Below are positions 10,748 through 24,209 of a DNA stretch of 64,000 nucleotides, one piece after another. Numbering within the stretch: position 1 is the first letter of the stretch; every line of letters begins with the position of its first letter. Where the stretch lies: the NCBI GenBank assembly GCA_031216445.1, contig CM062210.1, positions 2,219,501 through 2,283,500 of the forward strand, read 5' to 3'. The notes beneath the pieces are model-generated. The model was not told the DNA's origin. It saw only the letters and a list, made by a program, of their open reading frames with translations, and did not search any database. The position numbers and the translations under genes were made by a program. The stretch comes from Lateolabrax maculatus (Eukaryota > Chordata > Actinopteri > Acropomatiformes > Lateolabracidae).

Positions 10748-13700
10748 ATGTCGGGGGCAGATGTGGAGGTGTACCTGTCCCAGGTGCACGATGGGAGTGT
10801 GTCATCTGGCTTCCGGGCGCTTTACGAGGAGCGCCTGCTGCTGGATGTCACACTGCTGATAGAGGAGCACCACTTCCAGGTACACAAAATAAAACTTTCG
10901 GCCTCAGCGAGCAACATCGTTGCTCTGTCGTTTATGTGACCGTGTGTGCGCACATCCTCCTACAGGCCCACAAGGCGCTTCTGGCCACCCAGAGTGACTA
11001 CTTCCGGGTCATGTTCACAGCAGACATGAGGGAGAGGGACCAGGACAAGATCCACATGAAGGGGCTGACGGCCGCTGGGTTCGGCCACATTCTCCGATTC
11101 ATGTACTACGGCTCACTGGAGCTCAGCATGCCCACCGTCCAGGAGATCCTCCAGGTAACGCCAGAAACGTCTTTCTTACTTTTTTGCTATCTGAAAAACG
11201 CTGTCACACATACCACCTCTGTTTTCCTCCTCCTCAGGCGGCCATGTACGTCCAGCTGACGGAGGCGGTGGAGTTCTGCTGCTCCTTCCTGCTGGCCAAG
11301 ATCTGTCTGGAGAACTGCGCCGAGGTCATGCGCCTCCTGGAAGACTTCAGCGTGGGCGTGGAGGGCGTCCAGGAGCAGCTCGACAACTTCCTACTTGACA
11401 ACTTTGTCCCCCTCATGAGCCGGCCCGACTTCCTGTCCTACCTCAGCCTGGAGAGACTGCAGGTTCGGTTGTTGTTGTTTGTATGCGTAACGCAGCAGAT
11501 GGCCAACAGAAAAGTTAGAGTTCAGTAAATTCAATCTCTTTCTCTCTTTCTTTCTCCGACCCAGGCGTACCTGAACAGCGATGCTCTGAGTCGCTTTCCA
11601 GAAATTGAGCTGTATGAAGCTGTCCAGGCGTGGCTGCGGCACGACCGGCGGCGCTGGAGGCACACCGACACCATCGTCCAATCCATCCGCTTCTGCCTCA
11701 TGACCCCCGCCAACATCTTTGAGAAGGTGAGCGCTTCTTTCTGACAGGTTATAGGCAGCCGAGAGGAGTCCACAGGTTTTCCTGATGTTGTCGCTTCCTC
11801 GTCACAGGTGAAGACGTCGGAGTTTTACCGTTACTCGAGACAGCTGAGGCAGGAGGTGGACCAGGCGCTCAGCTACTTCCATGATGTCAACCAGCAGCCT
11901 CTGGTGGAGACGCGCTCCAACCGCATCCGCTCCGTCCGCCCGCAGACCGCCGTCTTCAGGGGAATGATCGGTCACAGTATGGTCAACAGCAAGATCCTGC
12001 TGCTGCAGCGCCCAAAGGTCTCCGCTCATTTGTTTCATAGAGTATGTGTGACTGGGGTAAAGGATGAGCATAAAGGATCAGAAATGGGCGGTATTATACC
12101 TGAGAGGATATAAAAATCCCTGCCGGGTGTGTTGTGATGATAAAGCAAGTTTTGAGTCGCTACTAATTAATTTTGATTGTGGACTGAAATGAATTAAGCC
12201 ACCTGGAAACCTTGGGAAATACTGAGCAAACAGCAGGCAGAACCAGAACCTGAACAGATTTAAAAGTAAAATATTAAAAATGTTGGGATCTACTGTTGCT
12301 TTAGGGGGCTAAAGTTAGGTTTCAACTTCTGTTATTAGAGCTCAGAGTATCTAACCTCCACACTCTTTTTGAGAATGACCACACTGACAACGTTTACATG
12401 CACACCAATATTCCACTATTATTCCAAATATGACAATATTCTGAATCTGATCCGTGTGTAAACTCTAGATTCCAATTGGATATTTTGAATTAGGCCTGAT
12501 TCCAAATACATGTCAAGTATCACAAGCTGCCGTAATCATAATCACAATCTTGTTTTTTAAGCAGACAGTTTCTGATTTGAATCAAAATGTGTTCATTACA
12601 GGAAAAGTTCTTATTCAGATGTGTTTCGACAACATTTAAGACTTCTTTTGTTAGATTGAAAAAGAGGTTTCATAGATAAACATGTTTATATTCATCAGAG
12701 CAAGGTATAAAAACAGGATCATTTTCTATATCACAATCACAACTTTGATCCGTCCGTCTAATGTGTTTACTTGAACTGAAACCCGGGTCTGTCTCAGGTC
12801 AGGTAACCTGCGTTCTGATCCCTCAGGTGTGGTGGGAGCTGGAGGGGCCTCAGGTGCCGCTGCGACCCGACTGCCTGGCGATCGTCAACAACTTTGCCTT
12901 CTTGTTGGGCGGAGAGGAGCTGGGGCCCGACGGGGAGTTCCACGCCTCCTCCAAAGTCTACCGCTATGACCCTCGACAGAACTCGTGGCTGCGCATGGCT
13001 GACATGTCTGTGCCCAGGTTAGAGGATCCCGAAGCCCCCCGCGTTGTACCGTTGACCCTGTTTTCTAATTTGAAAAGCGTAGAAGTTTCTTGTCTTTTCT
13101 TTTTCGTTAACTATGTTAATTTCCAGGTGATCTTGCAGATGCTCACAGACTCCTTGCCGCCGTTATTTGAATGAATTATTCATTTATGGATACATATTCA
13201 CGGTGTTTGTCACTTGCAGGTCAGAGTTTGCCGTGGGCGTCATCGGCAAGTTCATTTACGCCGTGGCGGGCCGCACGCGAGACGAGACCTTCTACTCCAC
13301 AGAGCGCTATGACATCACAGAGGACCGCTGGGAGTTCGTGGACCCGTATCCTGTAAACAAGTACGGTCACGAGGGGACGGTCCTGAACGGGAAACTGTAC
13401 ATCACTGGCGGCATCACCTCCTCTTCCACCTCCAAACAGGTGTGCGTGTTCGATCCAGGGCGGGAGGCGGGAGGAGGAGGAGGAGGGGGAGGAGGAGGAG
13501 GAGGAGGAGGAGGAGGAGGAGGGGGGAGCTCAGGTGGGTCAGACGCACACAGGACACGCGCTGGCCGAGGCCCGATGCTGCCCGGCACCCACGCCAGCTG
13601 CTGGGAGAACAAATCCAAAATGAACTACGCCCGTTGCTTCCACAAGATGATCTCCCACAACGGGAAGCTGTACGTCTTCGGGGGCGTGTGCGTGATCCTG

Positions 13701-14015
13701 CGGGCTTCCTTCGAGTCGCAGGGCTGCCCGTCCACCGAGGTGTACGACCCGGACACTGACGAGTGGACCATCCTCGCCTCCATGCCCATTGGGCGCAGCG
13801 GCCACGGGGTGGCAGTGTTGGACAGGCAGATCATGGTGCTGGGCGGCCTGTGTTACAACGGCCACTACAGTGACTCCATCCTCACCTTCGACCCCGATGA
13901 AAACAAGTGGAAGGAGGATGAGTATCCCAGGATGCCTTGCAAACTGGACGGTCTGCAGGTGTGCAGTCTGCACTTCCCAGAGTATGTGCTAGAGCACGTC
14001 AGACGCTGCAGCTGA
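10748..14015 (+). CDS. klhl15: Kelch-like protein 15, CUL3 ubiquitin ligase adaptor
   Basis: Seven coding exons: 10748-10879, 10966-11154, 11238-11462, 11565-11726, 11808-12017, 12827-13017 and 13220-14015. All introns are GT-AG and phases agree. The 634-aa product follows vertebrate KLHL15 (604 aa) nearly throughout. It starts MSGADVEVYLSQVHDGSVSS. BTB is at about residues 20-130 (DVTLLIEEHHFQ, HKALLATQSDYFR), BACK at about 135-240 (DNFVPLMSRPDFLSYLSLE), and Kelch blades from about 300 (VWWELEG; TRDETFYSTERYD; KLYVFGGVCVILRASFES). It ends HVRRCS. BTB-BACK binds CUL3 and the Kelch propeller binds substrates. Human KLHL15 is reported to target the PP2A subunit B56-beta and CtIP; the role here is inferred by orthology. 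Odd point: a GGA-repeat run (13470-13526) encodes 19 glycines at residues 454-472, accounting for most of the extra length. The start follows an exon acceptor by seven bases and matches the family N-terminus. Confidence 0.95.
12018..12826 (+). other. klhl15: klhl15 intron with degenerate interspersed repeat
   Basis: Intron between the fifth and sixth coding exons. Around 12385-12530 it contains 'acatgcacaccaatattcc' and related inverted motifs, 'attccaattggatattttg' and 'attccaaatacatgtcaag', suggesting an old foldback element. A related-looking patch lies at about 19575-19720 in an apoo intron. Confidence 0.35.
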
Positions 14016-16290
14016 GGTCTGCTCCTCAACGCGCCTCCTTTTTATAGAAATGGGAATGCACTGTTCACGGACCGGAGCGTCCCGCTGGGAGATCAGGTGT
14101 TTACAGGTGGGAGACTCTGCTGATGCGCAGCTTTTAAACTAGAGACCAGCACTTACCTATGGTGAGGAAAAGATGGCCGGGCCATAGATTTGCTGTTCTT
14201 AATGAAGCCAATCGAAGCGTGGCGCAGCGAGACGTCACATGTTAACAGTCAGCCTGAACATTTTCAGAATTAGCTTTCTCAGAAAATTAAGGGAAAATTA
14301 TTTGTGGGGAGAGAAAAAAAAAGTTTAACTAAACTGCTGGTTTACGTTTGGACTGTGGTCAGTTTCCTATTCTACTACTCAACTACTGTATTTAGGCTGT
14401 CCAGTCAGGCTTATCGCAGAAACGCACTGGAAGCGTCACATTCACAAATGGACCTGTGTTTAGTTTATTTCACCAGTCAAACAAACTCTGAATCAGGTTT
14501 CCTCACCTGCGCCCTGAGATTTCATAGCATCCGTAGACTTATTTAAAGACAAGCACACGTCCTGTACGTCATCAATCAAGTTGCTCTTTTTGAAAGACTG
14601 CAGCTATTTCAAACAATTAAAAAAAAAGCCGTATTAGTATAGCTGATTATAGGCTGTTGCCAAATATAGGAAGCAGACTTTAGAGAGCGACCATTAAACA
14701 GATTCCATCACCATGTTGTTACAGAACCGTCACACTCTTCACTCACAAATTCAGTTTTTCACTTCCAGTGCGTTCCAGCTTTTAGTCCTAATTCTGCTCT
14801 TTACTCCCAGATATCCACCATACTGTGCTCATGTTCATATAACATCACCGTGTCTTTCTGTACCCCCCCCCCCCCCATGTGTATATGTGTGTGTGAGTGT
14901 GTGAGAGAGAGCTGAATGCAAGACTGAGAGGAAAAAACACTACATGGTACATGAGGGCTCACGCTTCATTCAGTGATGGACGTCACACGATGATTAATGT
15001 CGGGCTCTGGAGCGCCGCGGGGGTCAAAGGGATGTTGTCTGTATCCGTCCAGCCACTGGCAGTGCTTTGCTTACTCTCGTCTACATTCCCTGCACTTTAT
15101 TTGGTTCTCATTGTGGCTCTCGGGGGCCTTCGGAGCAGCTGAAGTATCACAACACGCTGTAATGTCGCAGACGTTCGGCAGTGTCTGAAATTAACTCTCC
15201 GGCCGACGAGTCGAGATGAACTGAAAATGTCCCGAACATCAAATATGCAGCTAGTTAGAATATTTTAGAAACACTGGGCCTCATGCAAGAGCATTTTCTT
15301 ATTCTTATCTTTAACTTATCTTACTGTTTTTCTGCTCTGCTCATTCAGTTTCACTCACAAAAATGTTACCAAAGAGTAAAAACTTTCACTCCTGCTGTTG
15401 GAAATGAGCAGATTTATAAGTAACGTCTCTCTAAAGAAATGTGCTTAACAGAGAAAGACCTTGAGGCTGCTTTTCAAACAAATACTGAAATTTATAAATT
15501 CATTATCATAAAATCGAAAATAAAAGACCTTTTAGTAGAATAGCATCCTTGAGGATAATCTGATCTACAGAATATACATTTTGCATAAAGTTTGTCTTAG
15601 TTATATATTTTATTTTTGTTAATTTCTGCATCATATGTATCGGGTCCTTGCATGAGGCCCGTTGTTTATTTTCCTGTATTGTATGTCACGTACAAAACCA
15701 GGTTTGCGAGTATTTGAATTTAATTTGAGCTCAGTATCATCGGGCGTTCAGCTGCGAATGACCAGCCAGTGTTTTGGATGATTCTTGCCAGTCGACCACC
15801 AAAGCGCCGCGCGGTCGGCCGCGTTAATTTCAGACATTGAAAAGTCACCTGAAGTTATTTATATGTTGTCATATGTACTGTACAGCTTTGACTTCTCGAT
15901 CCTGCAGCCCAGCAGGTCCTGCTCGATCACCAGCTCGACGTTTCTGATTTCGAGATATTTATTTTTTTAATTTGTTTTGTTTCCCATGAGCCAACTGTGA
16001 AAAGGGCTAGAGCACATACTGATGCCGTTGTGTATGTCAGCCAAGTATTTAAGTTATTTATTTTCCGAAGTATTGCTTTCACCGAGCTATGCAGTAAAAG
16101 TAGTAGGGTTATTTATTATGACAAGAATTTCATTGTGAATCGTGTTGTTTTCAAATTGTTCTGTCTTCTTTCGGCCGTCTGTCCTGTCCACCTCAGCAGC
16201 ACTGCATGTGGCTCATGAATGGATGCTTTGAGAACAGTCTTTGGAGATTTGCCAAGGAGGAAAGGTTAATAAAATGAGTAAGCCTGTAGT
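14016..16290 (+). other. klhl15: klhl15 3' UTR (inferred) with poly(A) signal
   Basis: No coding sequence follows the stop until AATAAA at 16268-16273, so a 3' UTR of about 2.25 kb is likely. A poly-C run lies at about 14863-14876, followed by a GT-rich patch. Confidence 0.45.
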
Positions 16291-18540
16291 GGGAATATTT
16301 GATAATTCAGCTGGATCTCAACAGGTACAATTGAAAGGAGGGTACTGGTGTTTTTTTTGTTACCGTCTCCAGCACCTTTACATTTTCCTGTATGCAAATT
16401 GTCGTCGATGAGATGTTAAATTCACAGGTTTTTCATCATTTCTTAAATACGAACCTGTTTGTAGGCAGCATGTTTTTGAATGACCAGACTCCAGTTTCTT
16501 CCTGGTATGAAAACACTCCGGTATTATCCTTTAACTCGTGGCTCTTTGTATCAACGACTGTCTCTACTGTCCACACACGAACCTCTCGAGTCCTGAGCTG
16601 CAGCTTCACAGCGTCACTGGGGGAAATCTTACGCTGTGTAAATTTCCCCAGTTAACGCCTCCTCAGCAGTGAGACTTTGTGTGTTTCACTGTGGACTTCA
16701 TAATGCATCTTTTGTTTTCAATAGTGAAAAAAATGTTTTCAAGAAATACAGTTAATGCATTAACGATAATTTATAATGAAATGTCAAAAAAGTAGTAAAG
16801 ATGTCCGACATGATTCCCCAGAGCTCAACAGTACAAAAACTCAAAGATCCAGATCAAGAAAAGCAGCAATAAGATGAAATGATTATTAAATTATCAAATT
16901 AATTGATTAATTAATTAACTTTTTTGCCATTCCAAGTTTATCAAAACCTGGTAAGTAGAAGCTAAATGAAAATACAGAGCATGAAATAAAAGGAATATAT
17001 AAGATTTTTGCTTTCAAACTACATATAAAACATTTTTGCTGTAAAATCAGGTCTAGTTAACCATTTTTCAGGCTCAAAATATTTCAGATTATGGGTTTTC
17101 ATTCCCAAAACTATTATTCTTCCTGTTTTAAAGATCTTTGGTCTTGTTTTTGCACTTTTCCCCCTAATCCTCAACTCCAGAGCCTTCAGAATAACCGCAG
17201 AAGTGTCACATGTAAACACACCAATGATCACACTGTCAGAGGCCGGTCCGGTGGGAAACGGGCCTCTTTAACTCCACGTCCGTCTTACGTGTCACCGTAT
17301 TCTGCAGCCGACATCTTCAACACCACCTATCTGCCACTCTGCGGTCCTCTCGCTGCTCCTCTTCCTCCTCTCATGTTGCTGTTAAAAGAAGAAACGTGTA
17401 AACCGATGAAGTACTACTGTCCTGATTTGAGGCACATTCAGTCATAGCGCAGCGTCCTTTAGTCCACCAGTCTTCAGTCTGTCAGTAGGAAAACAGAATA
17501 GAGGATTAAAAAAAAAAAAACATACCTTGCTACAACGACTGTATCCGAAAAAGAAAGTAAAATCAGATTAACATATCTTATAATCTGAGTAGAAACTCTT
17601 TGGAAACGATTTGTAACTTCTTTCCAGAAATAAATGTTCATATTGGTAAACTTTCAGCCGGGTGTGCGTGTCTGTTTCTGACTCCTCTCGTGGTTATTTG
17701 TGACTCAGCTGAAGAAATTCTACGTCTAATATCAGTTGATAATTTTTATATTGATTGGTGTCCGAAAGGAGTGAAAAATGACTTCAAGATGTTTTTAAAT
17801 GTCTTGTTTTGTCCGATCAACGGCCCAAAACTCAAAAAATCATCAATTCATAATGATATTGAAACAGTAAATCCTTACATTTCAGAAGCTGGAACCAGTG
17901 AATGGTTGTGGTTTTTGTTTGATAAATGACAATACATCAACAACAACAATACATTTTCTGTTGACTGACTACTAATCAATAATATTCAAGCACTTGCAAT
18001 GACTGATGAACGATAGTGATTTACTAGTAGCTCATTCCACATGAAAACAGACAAAAACTCCATGATACAAAGTGGTTTACAGTAAAATAAAAGTAACAAA
18101 AAAAGAATACAAACTTCAAAGAGGCACAAAAGCAGAATATCCACTGACATGATGAATGTGACTAGTTACATGTGGCATATTCCTGAATTTATTTGTGTTT
18201 AATCAATAAGTATAGTCTCCCAGTATAGAAAAACTGCACAGAAAGTGGGAGAAATGGGATAAGTGGGTTTAATTAGGGCCCGAGATCCTACAGCAAGTTT
18301 GGCCATAGGCAGGACTATGAGGGGCCCAGACCTTAAACTACAAGGTGATCAGGCCTAAAGCGAATTTACAGATCACAGATAGAAACTTGACCAACACTTA
18401 AACAACTATCAATAAATTATTTAAATCGATTTAATTAAAAACTTACAGCAAAAAATGGTGTAAAACAGTAAAAAACACATTTGATTATTTTTAACTGTAG
18501 TAGATTAATTTCGTATTTAATGTTTAGACCTGCAGTGAAA
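16291..18540. other. Intergenic DNA between klhl15 and apoo, with one dispersed repeat
   Basis: AT-rich and without genes. The part at about 17600-17975 resembles the abundant teleost repeat with 'ttgttttgtccgatcaacgg' and 'gaagctggaaccagtgaatg' signatures, related copies of which appear elsewhere in the window. In the human map as I recall it, CXorf58 lies between these two genes; I see no trace of it here. Confidence 0.5.
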
Positions 18541-18551
18541 CGCGCATGCGC
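18541..18551 (+). promoter_or_regulatory. apoo: NRF1 site in apoo promoter
   Basis: GCGCATGCGC at 18542-18551 is a perfect NRF1 palindrome, 58 bp before the start codon. NRF1 commonly drives nuclear genes for mitochondrial proteins, which fits a MICOS subunit. The surrounding 60 bp are CpG-rich and TATA-less. Confidence 0.6.
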
Positions 18552-18609
18552 CCTTTGTTTCGCCACTCCTTCGGCTTTCCGTAGAAAAGCGAAAGTCTTC
18601 CGGTCGAAC

Positions 18610-21600
18610 ATGTCCTATGTCAAACTGGTAACTATTCTTTAACGCTTGTCACCTTTTGTCACCTTCAACATCGTGTATTTTATCAAGCAGCGGCTTCCGG
18701 CCAGGGAGGCACAAACTCACAGTGCGAAACACGACACATTTAACCTAAAAAAACAGTAAAACGTTGTTAAATTAGTCATCAGCTAACGTTAGCATGTTGC
18801 TATAAACGCGAATCTTTTTGTTTAACAGATACAGTATGTTTATAGTTTCTAACAGTTTAAAGCGTTGGATTTATTGTTGTGTAATGTGTTTAAACTGACA
18901 CTACAGCCTGATGGAGCGCGGCTCTGGTTCGCTGTATGGTCGTTAACGCTGTGTGTGTGTGTGTGTGTGTTGTTCCGGGGCGCCGCCAGGTGTCGCTGTG
19001 TGTCGGAGCTCCGGGTGTCACGGCGCTGCTGAGCCGCCCGGTGCTGGCTGCCGCCGCCGGAGAGGCGAAGAAGAAGAGCCCGCAGCCGGCCCTGAGCATC
19101 GATGAGGTGAGCTCATCGATACCTGACGGGGGGGGGGGGTCAAAAGGGATAATCAGGAAGAGGTTATTAAAGTGTTAAAGCAGTAAAATCTCCCCTGAGA
19201 CTGTTGAACTGTTATATTTATTATATTATATAATAATTCATACAACACATTAAAATAATCCAGATAATTCAAAGGAAAAGGAGCAAATCTTCACATCTGA
19301 GGAGCTGCAACCAGGAAATGTTTTAGAAAGCGATTATCAAAAAAAGCTGTGGCCAATCGGTTTGTTTTCTATCAATTAATTGGTTTGGATTGTTTCAGAT
19401 GTGCTTTTTCTTGTTTTGTGTGCAGACATTTAAATTTGTAAAGTAACTAAAGTTTTAAAGTAAATGTAGTGAAGATAAAAAGCGCAATATTTCAAAGTGG
19501 CATGAGAGGAGAAGACTCAAGTACCTCAAACTTGTACTTAAGTACAGTAATTGAGTAAATGTACTTTAGTCTAATCCTGTTTTTTTTAATCATAATTTGG
19601 ATATGATTATGTGTACATGCAACATAGTCACCTGGTTATTCATCCACATGCATACATGACAGAAAACAGTTACGATATTATACAGAAATCTGATGTATTC
19701 TAATATTACGTACATGCTGGTCAGTTTAGATAAACAAAAATGATAAAAAATATGCGTTTGAAAGTAACCAGTAGGACAAATAATATTTGATATAATGTCA
19801 AATATTCACTAAAACAGCAGGTATATGTGCACCATATTCATGCAGTGGAGTGTATGGATACTTTGGAGTGTGGATAAAATGTGCAATATTGTCTCTAATC
19901 TTAAAATATCAAATAATGTTATCTACCGAGAATAACCGTATCAGTGCATCGTCTGTTCATCAATGTCTTCTAAAGTGTTTTATATGATTGTTTTAAATTG
20001 ATCCACTCAATCCTTTTGCGTCTTGACTGTGAGGCGTTTCACTGGAATCGGAGGCAGTTGCGATCACACCTCAGGCGCTGATTCTTGTTTTGTTGTTTGT
20101 TTCAGCTGCCGTCATTGTACACCAGCCCCGAAGCGGCGCCTCGGTACGTGGAGCCAGAGGCGGGGCCGCTGGAGCAGAGCGTCGCATCTCTGAGGAAATG
20201 GGCAGAACCGTACACGAACCAGTGTCAGGTGTGTGCGTATGTGATGCTCCCTGTCACCTCCCTTCAGGGACAAAAACAACAAAGAAGTTCAGTCAAATTT
20301 ACAGTCACCTCAAGCTGAGGTCAAACTTTGCTTTTAAACTTTAATTTCGGTTTACAGCAGTCACATGTTTTTCGTAGATTTTGTGAAAACATTTTGTGTT
20401 TCTGAGTTCAACAACTCCCCAGTTTTCATTCCTGATGAGCGAAATCTGTGTTTTTAATCAGCTATTATGACTCCCTGCAGTCACTGTGGAAAATACAATC
20501 CCATGACTGACACACCAAAGCCGTATGAACGTTCATCACTTTTACTTCCGGAACAATGAGACAAAGAGAGACACATTCGAGCAGCGAGTTTTGCCACAAG
20601 TGGTTTGTGGTTTGTTTGCGTCATGCTGGTGCTTTGAGCTGAAGCTTTACCTCACATTACATAACCTCATGAGACACTTGCAAGCAGTCCTAATTGTCTT
20701 TTTCCCATTATCTTGCATTATTGCTGTTCTGTGGTCGTCACCGTGTTGGAGGAATATGTTCATATTTAAAATCGTCTAATTTCAGCATGCAGTTTGGTGT
20801 GACAGTCTGTTTTATACAGAGACATATCTGCTGTTCCGGTGTTCGTTCTGTTCTGCTTCTTTAATCCTGCAGGACACCAACTACTCTTCTAGTTTTCATC
20901 ATACAGACGCGTGCAGTAATGCACAGACTATTTTTAATACTGAACTCTGCCCAAGGAAACATAAAAAAATCTGTATGCTGGAAAGACAAAATGAAGGAGG
21001 ATTAAATGCTGTATAAAACAAGTAACTTTCTGTCCTTTTTTTTTTTTTTTTTTGCAGGAAACTGGCCAGGTTGCAATGGAGAAAGTTGAGGTTAGTGACG
21101 TGAAAAATACTATTATTTAGATTGAAAGAAAGAAGCCGAAGCTTAACGCAGACAAGTCTGGTTGTTTTATGGCGTTTTGAGCCGACAGCTGCAGCTCGAT
21201 GACTGATGTCTTCACTTTGACAGTCACCTCAAAAAACGTTTCCAGCCAGCTGTGGCGAAGCTTTTGGCTTTCTTGCTTTACTTGCGGGTGGAGAGTACGC
21301 TGTTTATTTTTACACAGCGTCTGCGCCTCCTCTCATGCATCATTATGAAGTGCTGCAGAAGTGACACTTGAAAAAAACAACATCTCCTTTCTTACTTGAT
21401 TGATGGATCGATTACTATTAAGAATTGCCTTAATTTATCAAAGCTTTAAAGGTTTTAATCAGTCACTTTTTGACAAAATATAAAGCAGATGTATCTAGTT
21501 TCGCATATATGTTGCATAATTTAAGATAAGCTTTATTTATTCAAACGTTTTTTGTCTATTTCAAAAAACTGTAATAACCTGGATTTCGTTGCCTAACATT

Positions 21601-23936
21601 AGTTTATGTAAAATATATATAAAAGTGACTGCATATAACTTACTGTTTTAATTTTTGGTGGTGGTGTGACCTTTTTTCTTAATTTTTTATGCCTTTTTAT
21701 CTGATTGAAGTGCATAAAATAGTTGAAATAAATCAATAAAAATCTAGGGGAACATAATAGTCTCCTGCTTTCAGGTGCTCATTGATATTAAGTATTAATC
21801 AGTCAGCTGTAACTGATTTGGACTCGTCCTCTGTCCATGTGACCTTGCAGTCATTTCACAGTCTTAGTTTGAACAAACAAAGCAGACAGTAGAATGATTC
21901 TTTTTGATAAAAAATTGCTGCAGAAAGACCTAAACGTCAGAAAGAATGTTTAAAAAGAGTAGTTGCATATTTTGAAGAAGATAAAGGCTGTTATCAGATG
22001 AAAGTAACTCGCTCTTCTGTCTTTTTCTGTGTCTACTGATGATCTGTGGATCGCAGCAAGTATACCGGACTGTGGAGCCCACAATCAGCACCTCCATAAC
22101 AACAGTCACAGGTGAGGAAACACATTTTGTTTGTGAAGCTATAAACACGACTTCAGTCAGTGCAGAAAAACACCACTCCTCTTCTTCTTCTTCTTCTTCT
22201 TTTTCCTTCCTTCCCGCCTTGTGTTATTTTTCAGATGTGTACCAGTTCCTCAGCGACCCTCCTCCTGACCTCTACCCCAGTGTAGCGGCTGTGGGCTTCT
22301 CTGGCTTCCTGGGACTTTATTTGGCCAAAGGTGAGCGAAGCACTCAAACACCGACCTGCATTCCTCACAGAGGCGAATCAGGTCAGAGGCGGTGGCTCTC
22401 TAACACCACCAGAAACACATTTAGAGGAAAGCAAAATCAGTTACACTGTCCATCAGTCTGCAGCACTCAAGGTTATTTATCAAGTGTCTCTTTGTCAGTT
22501 TTCTGCGAGCAGACAGTTTTCTTTCAGGAAACACTAAAAGCGACCTTGAACATTTTAAATAAAAGCCGCTTATCAACAGTCAGCAGTTGGAGCTGCTGCT
22601 GCGGCTGTGACACACAGCTCATGGAGGTGATAAATGTGCTTTAAAGCCCTCAGTGCCCAGAATTTGCACTCCTTTCCCAGAGTCATAATGATACACGTAT
22701 CTTTTAGGTCACCCTTTGTAAATAAACGTCCATAAACTAGACTAGAAACCATAGGGGAAAAAAAGACACTCCTCAATATAATTGCAGAACTTGCCTGAGA
22801 ATCATCATGTTTTTATGTTTTCTTCAGTATCAAAGTAATCCAGTGATGGTTGTCTGTACATACATGAGTTCACTGCAAACAGGAGCAGCTAATAGCTGAT
22901 TCAGCATACTTTTAACTGGGACATTCTGCCAAAAGCAAAATATAGGCTATAAAATATTTGCCAAAAACAAATATAGACTATAAAAAACCAAGTAGTAGTC
23001 CTCTGCTAACTAAAGTATTATTATCCTCCAAACAGAAGTAAGACAAAGAATAATAAAAGGAGCTGCAGCTGTTGTCTGCCAGTGTTTGAGATGGATTATT
23101 AAATCAATAAATGTGGGTAAAGTAAAGGTAACGATGAGTGGAACAGAAGGCCACCTCACTTCTTGTAGCAGCTCCTTCACTCCTTTAAAACATCTTTCTC
23201 TCCTTCAGGCTCCAAGGTGAAGCGACTGGTATTTCCAGTAGGACTCATGGCCCTGACTGCCTCCATGTTTTACCCTCAGCAGGCTGCGTCCTTACTCAAG
23301 GTGTGTACGAGTGTCGTCGTGTCATGTCTCGTCTCCTTCAAACAGCACGACAGAAACAGAATATACTGAATGTGTGGCTGCGATGAGTCAAAAGTGTGTG
23401 AGTAACTCTCAGTTGTGCAGTTGTACTTAACTCATAATTATATTTTTAGTTTGATGTTTCAAACTTTTAGTAGAATTATTCACTACTTTTGAATTTGACC
23501 ATTTCATCCACTTTGTGATATATGTGACAAATGACAGAATGTCAGTATAAAAAAGACAGGATTTACACCTATAAGATGGACTTTCTGGATAGTTAACAAG
23601 TCAGCAAAAAGATTAAACCTCTGAACCTGTTTTCACCTCTTTATTTAAAAGTTCCCCCCAGTACTGAAATATACTCAGGAAACCGCTGTGAAAGCTGGAA
23701 CAGTGGCGTACATCTAGTTTATGAGTTCTTTTTATTTTTAGGTACAAATTATTAGCGGTAGGTTATATTTCTCAGGCCCCAGGGAGCCAGAGAGTTCGTT
23801 CTGTTTGGAGTTTTTTAACGGGAAACCACTGAGGAAAATCACACCCTCGCCCTATAAACCCTCCAGCTCTGACGGACATCACATAGATTAAAACTTTCCA
23901 GCAGGTCTCACGCATCAGTTGGTGTTATATCAGTGC

Positions 23937-24013
<77 letters not shown>

Positions 24014-24148
24014 ATCTGTGACGGGCTTCCTGTTGGGAAAAGGGTTGTGCTTTCCTGCGGGAAGTCCTGGCTGTGAATTGTTTCTGATGTCCAATGATGT
24101 CTGGGTCATTTTTATTCACTGTATTTCCGCCCAGAGAGAGCCGACAGG

Positions 24149-24209
<61 letters not shown>

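Noticed and set aside
13442..13973. Overlapping open frames on both strands across the klhl15 last exon
   Set aside because: They are shadows of the GC-rich klhl15 coding frame and its GGA repeat; only the klhl15 frame has Kelch motifs.
22039..22644. 201-codon plus-strand open frame
   Set aside because: It reads through apoo exons 5 and 6 and their introns; the spliced MIC26 model explains the coding part.
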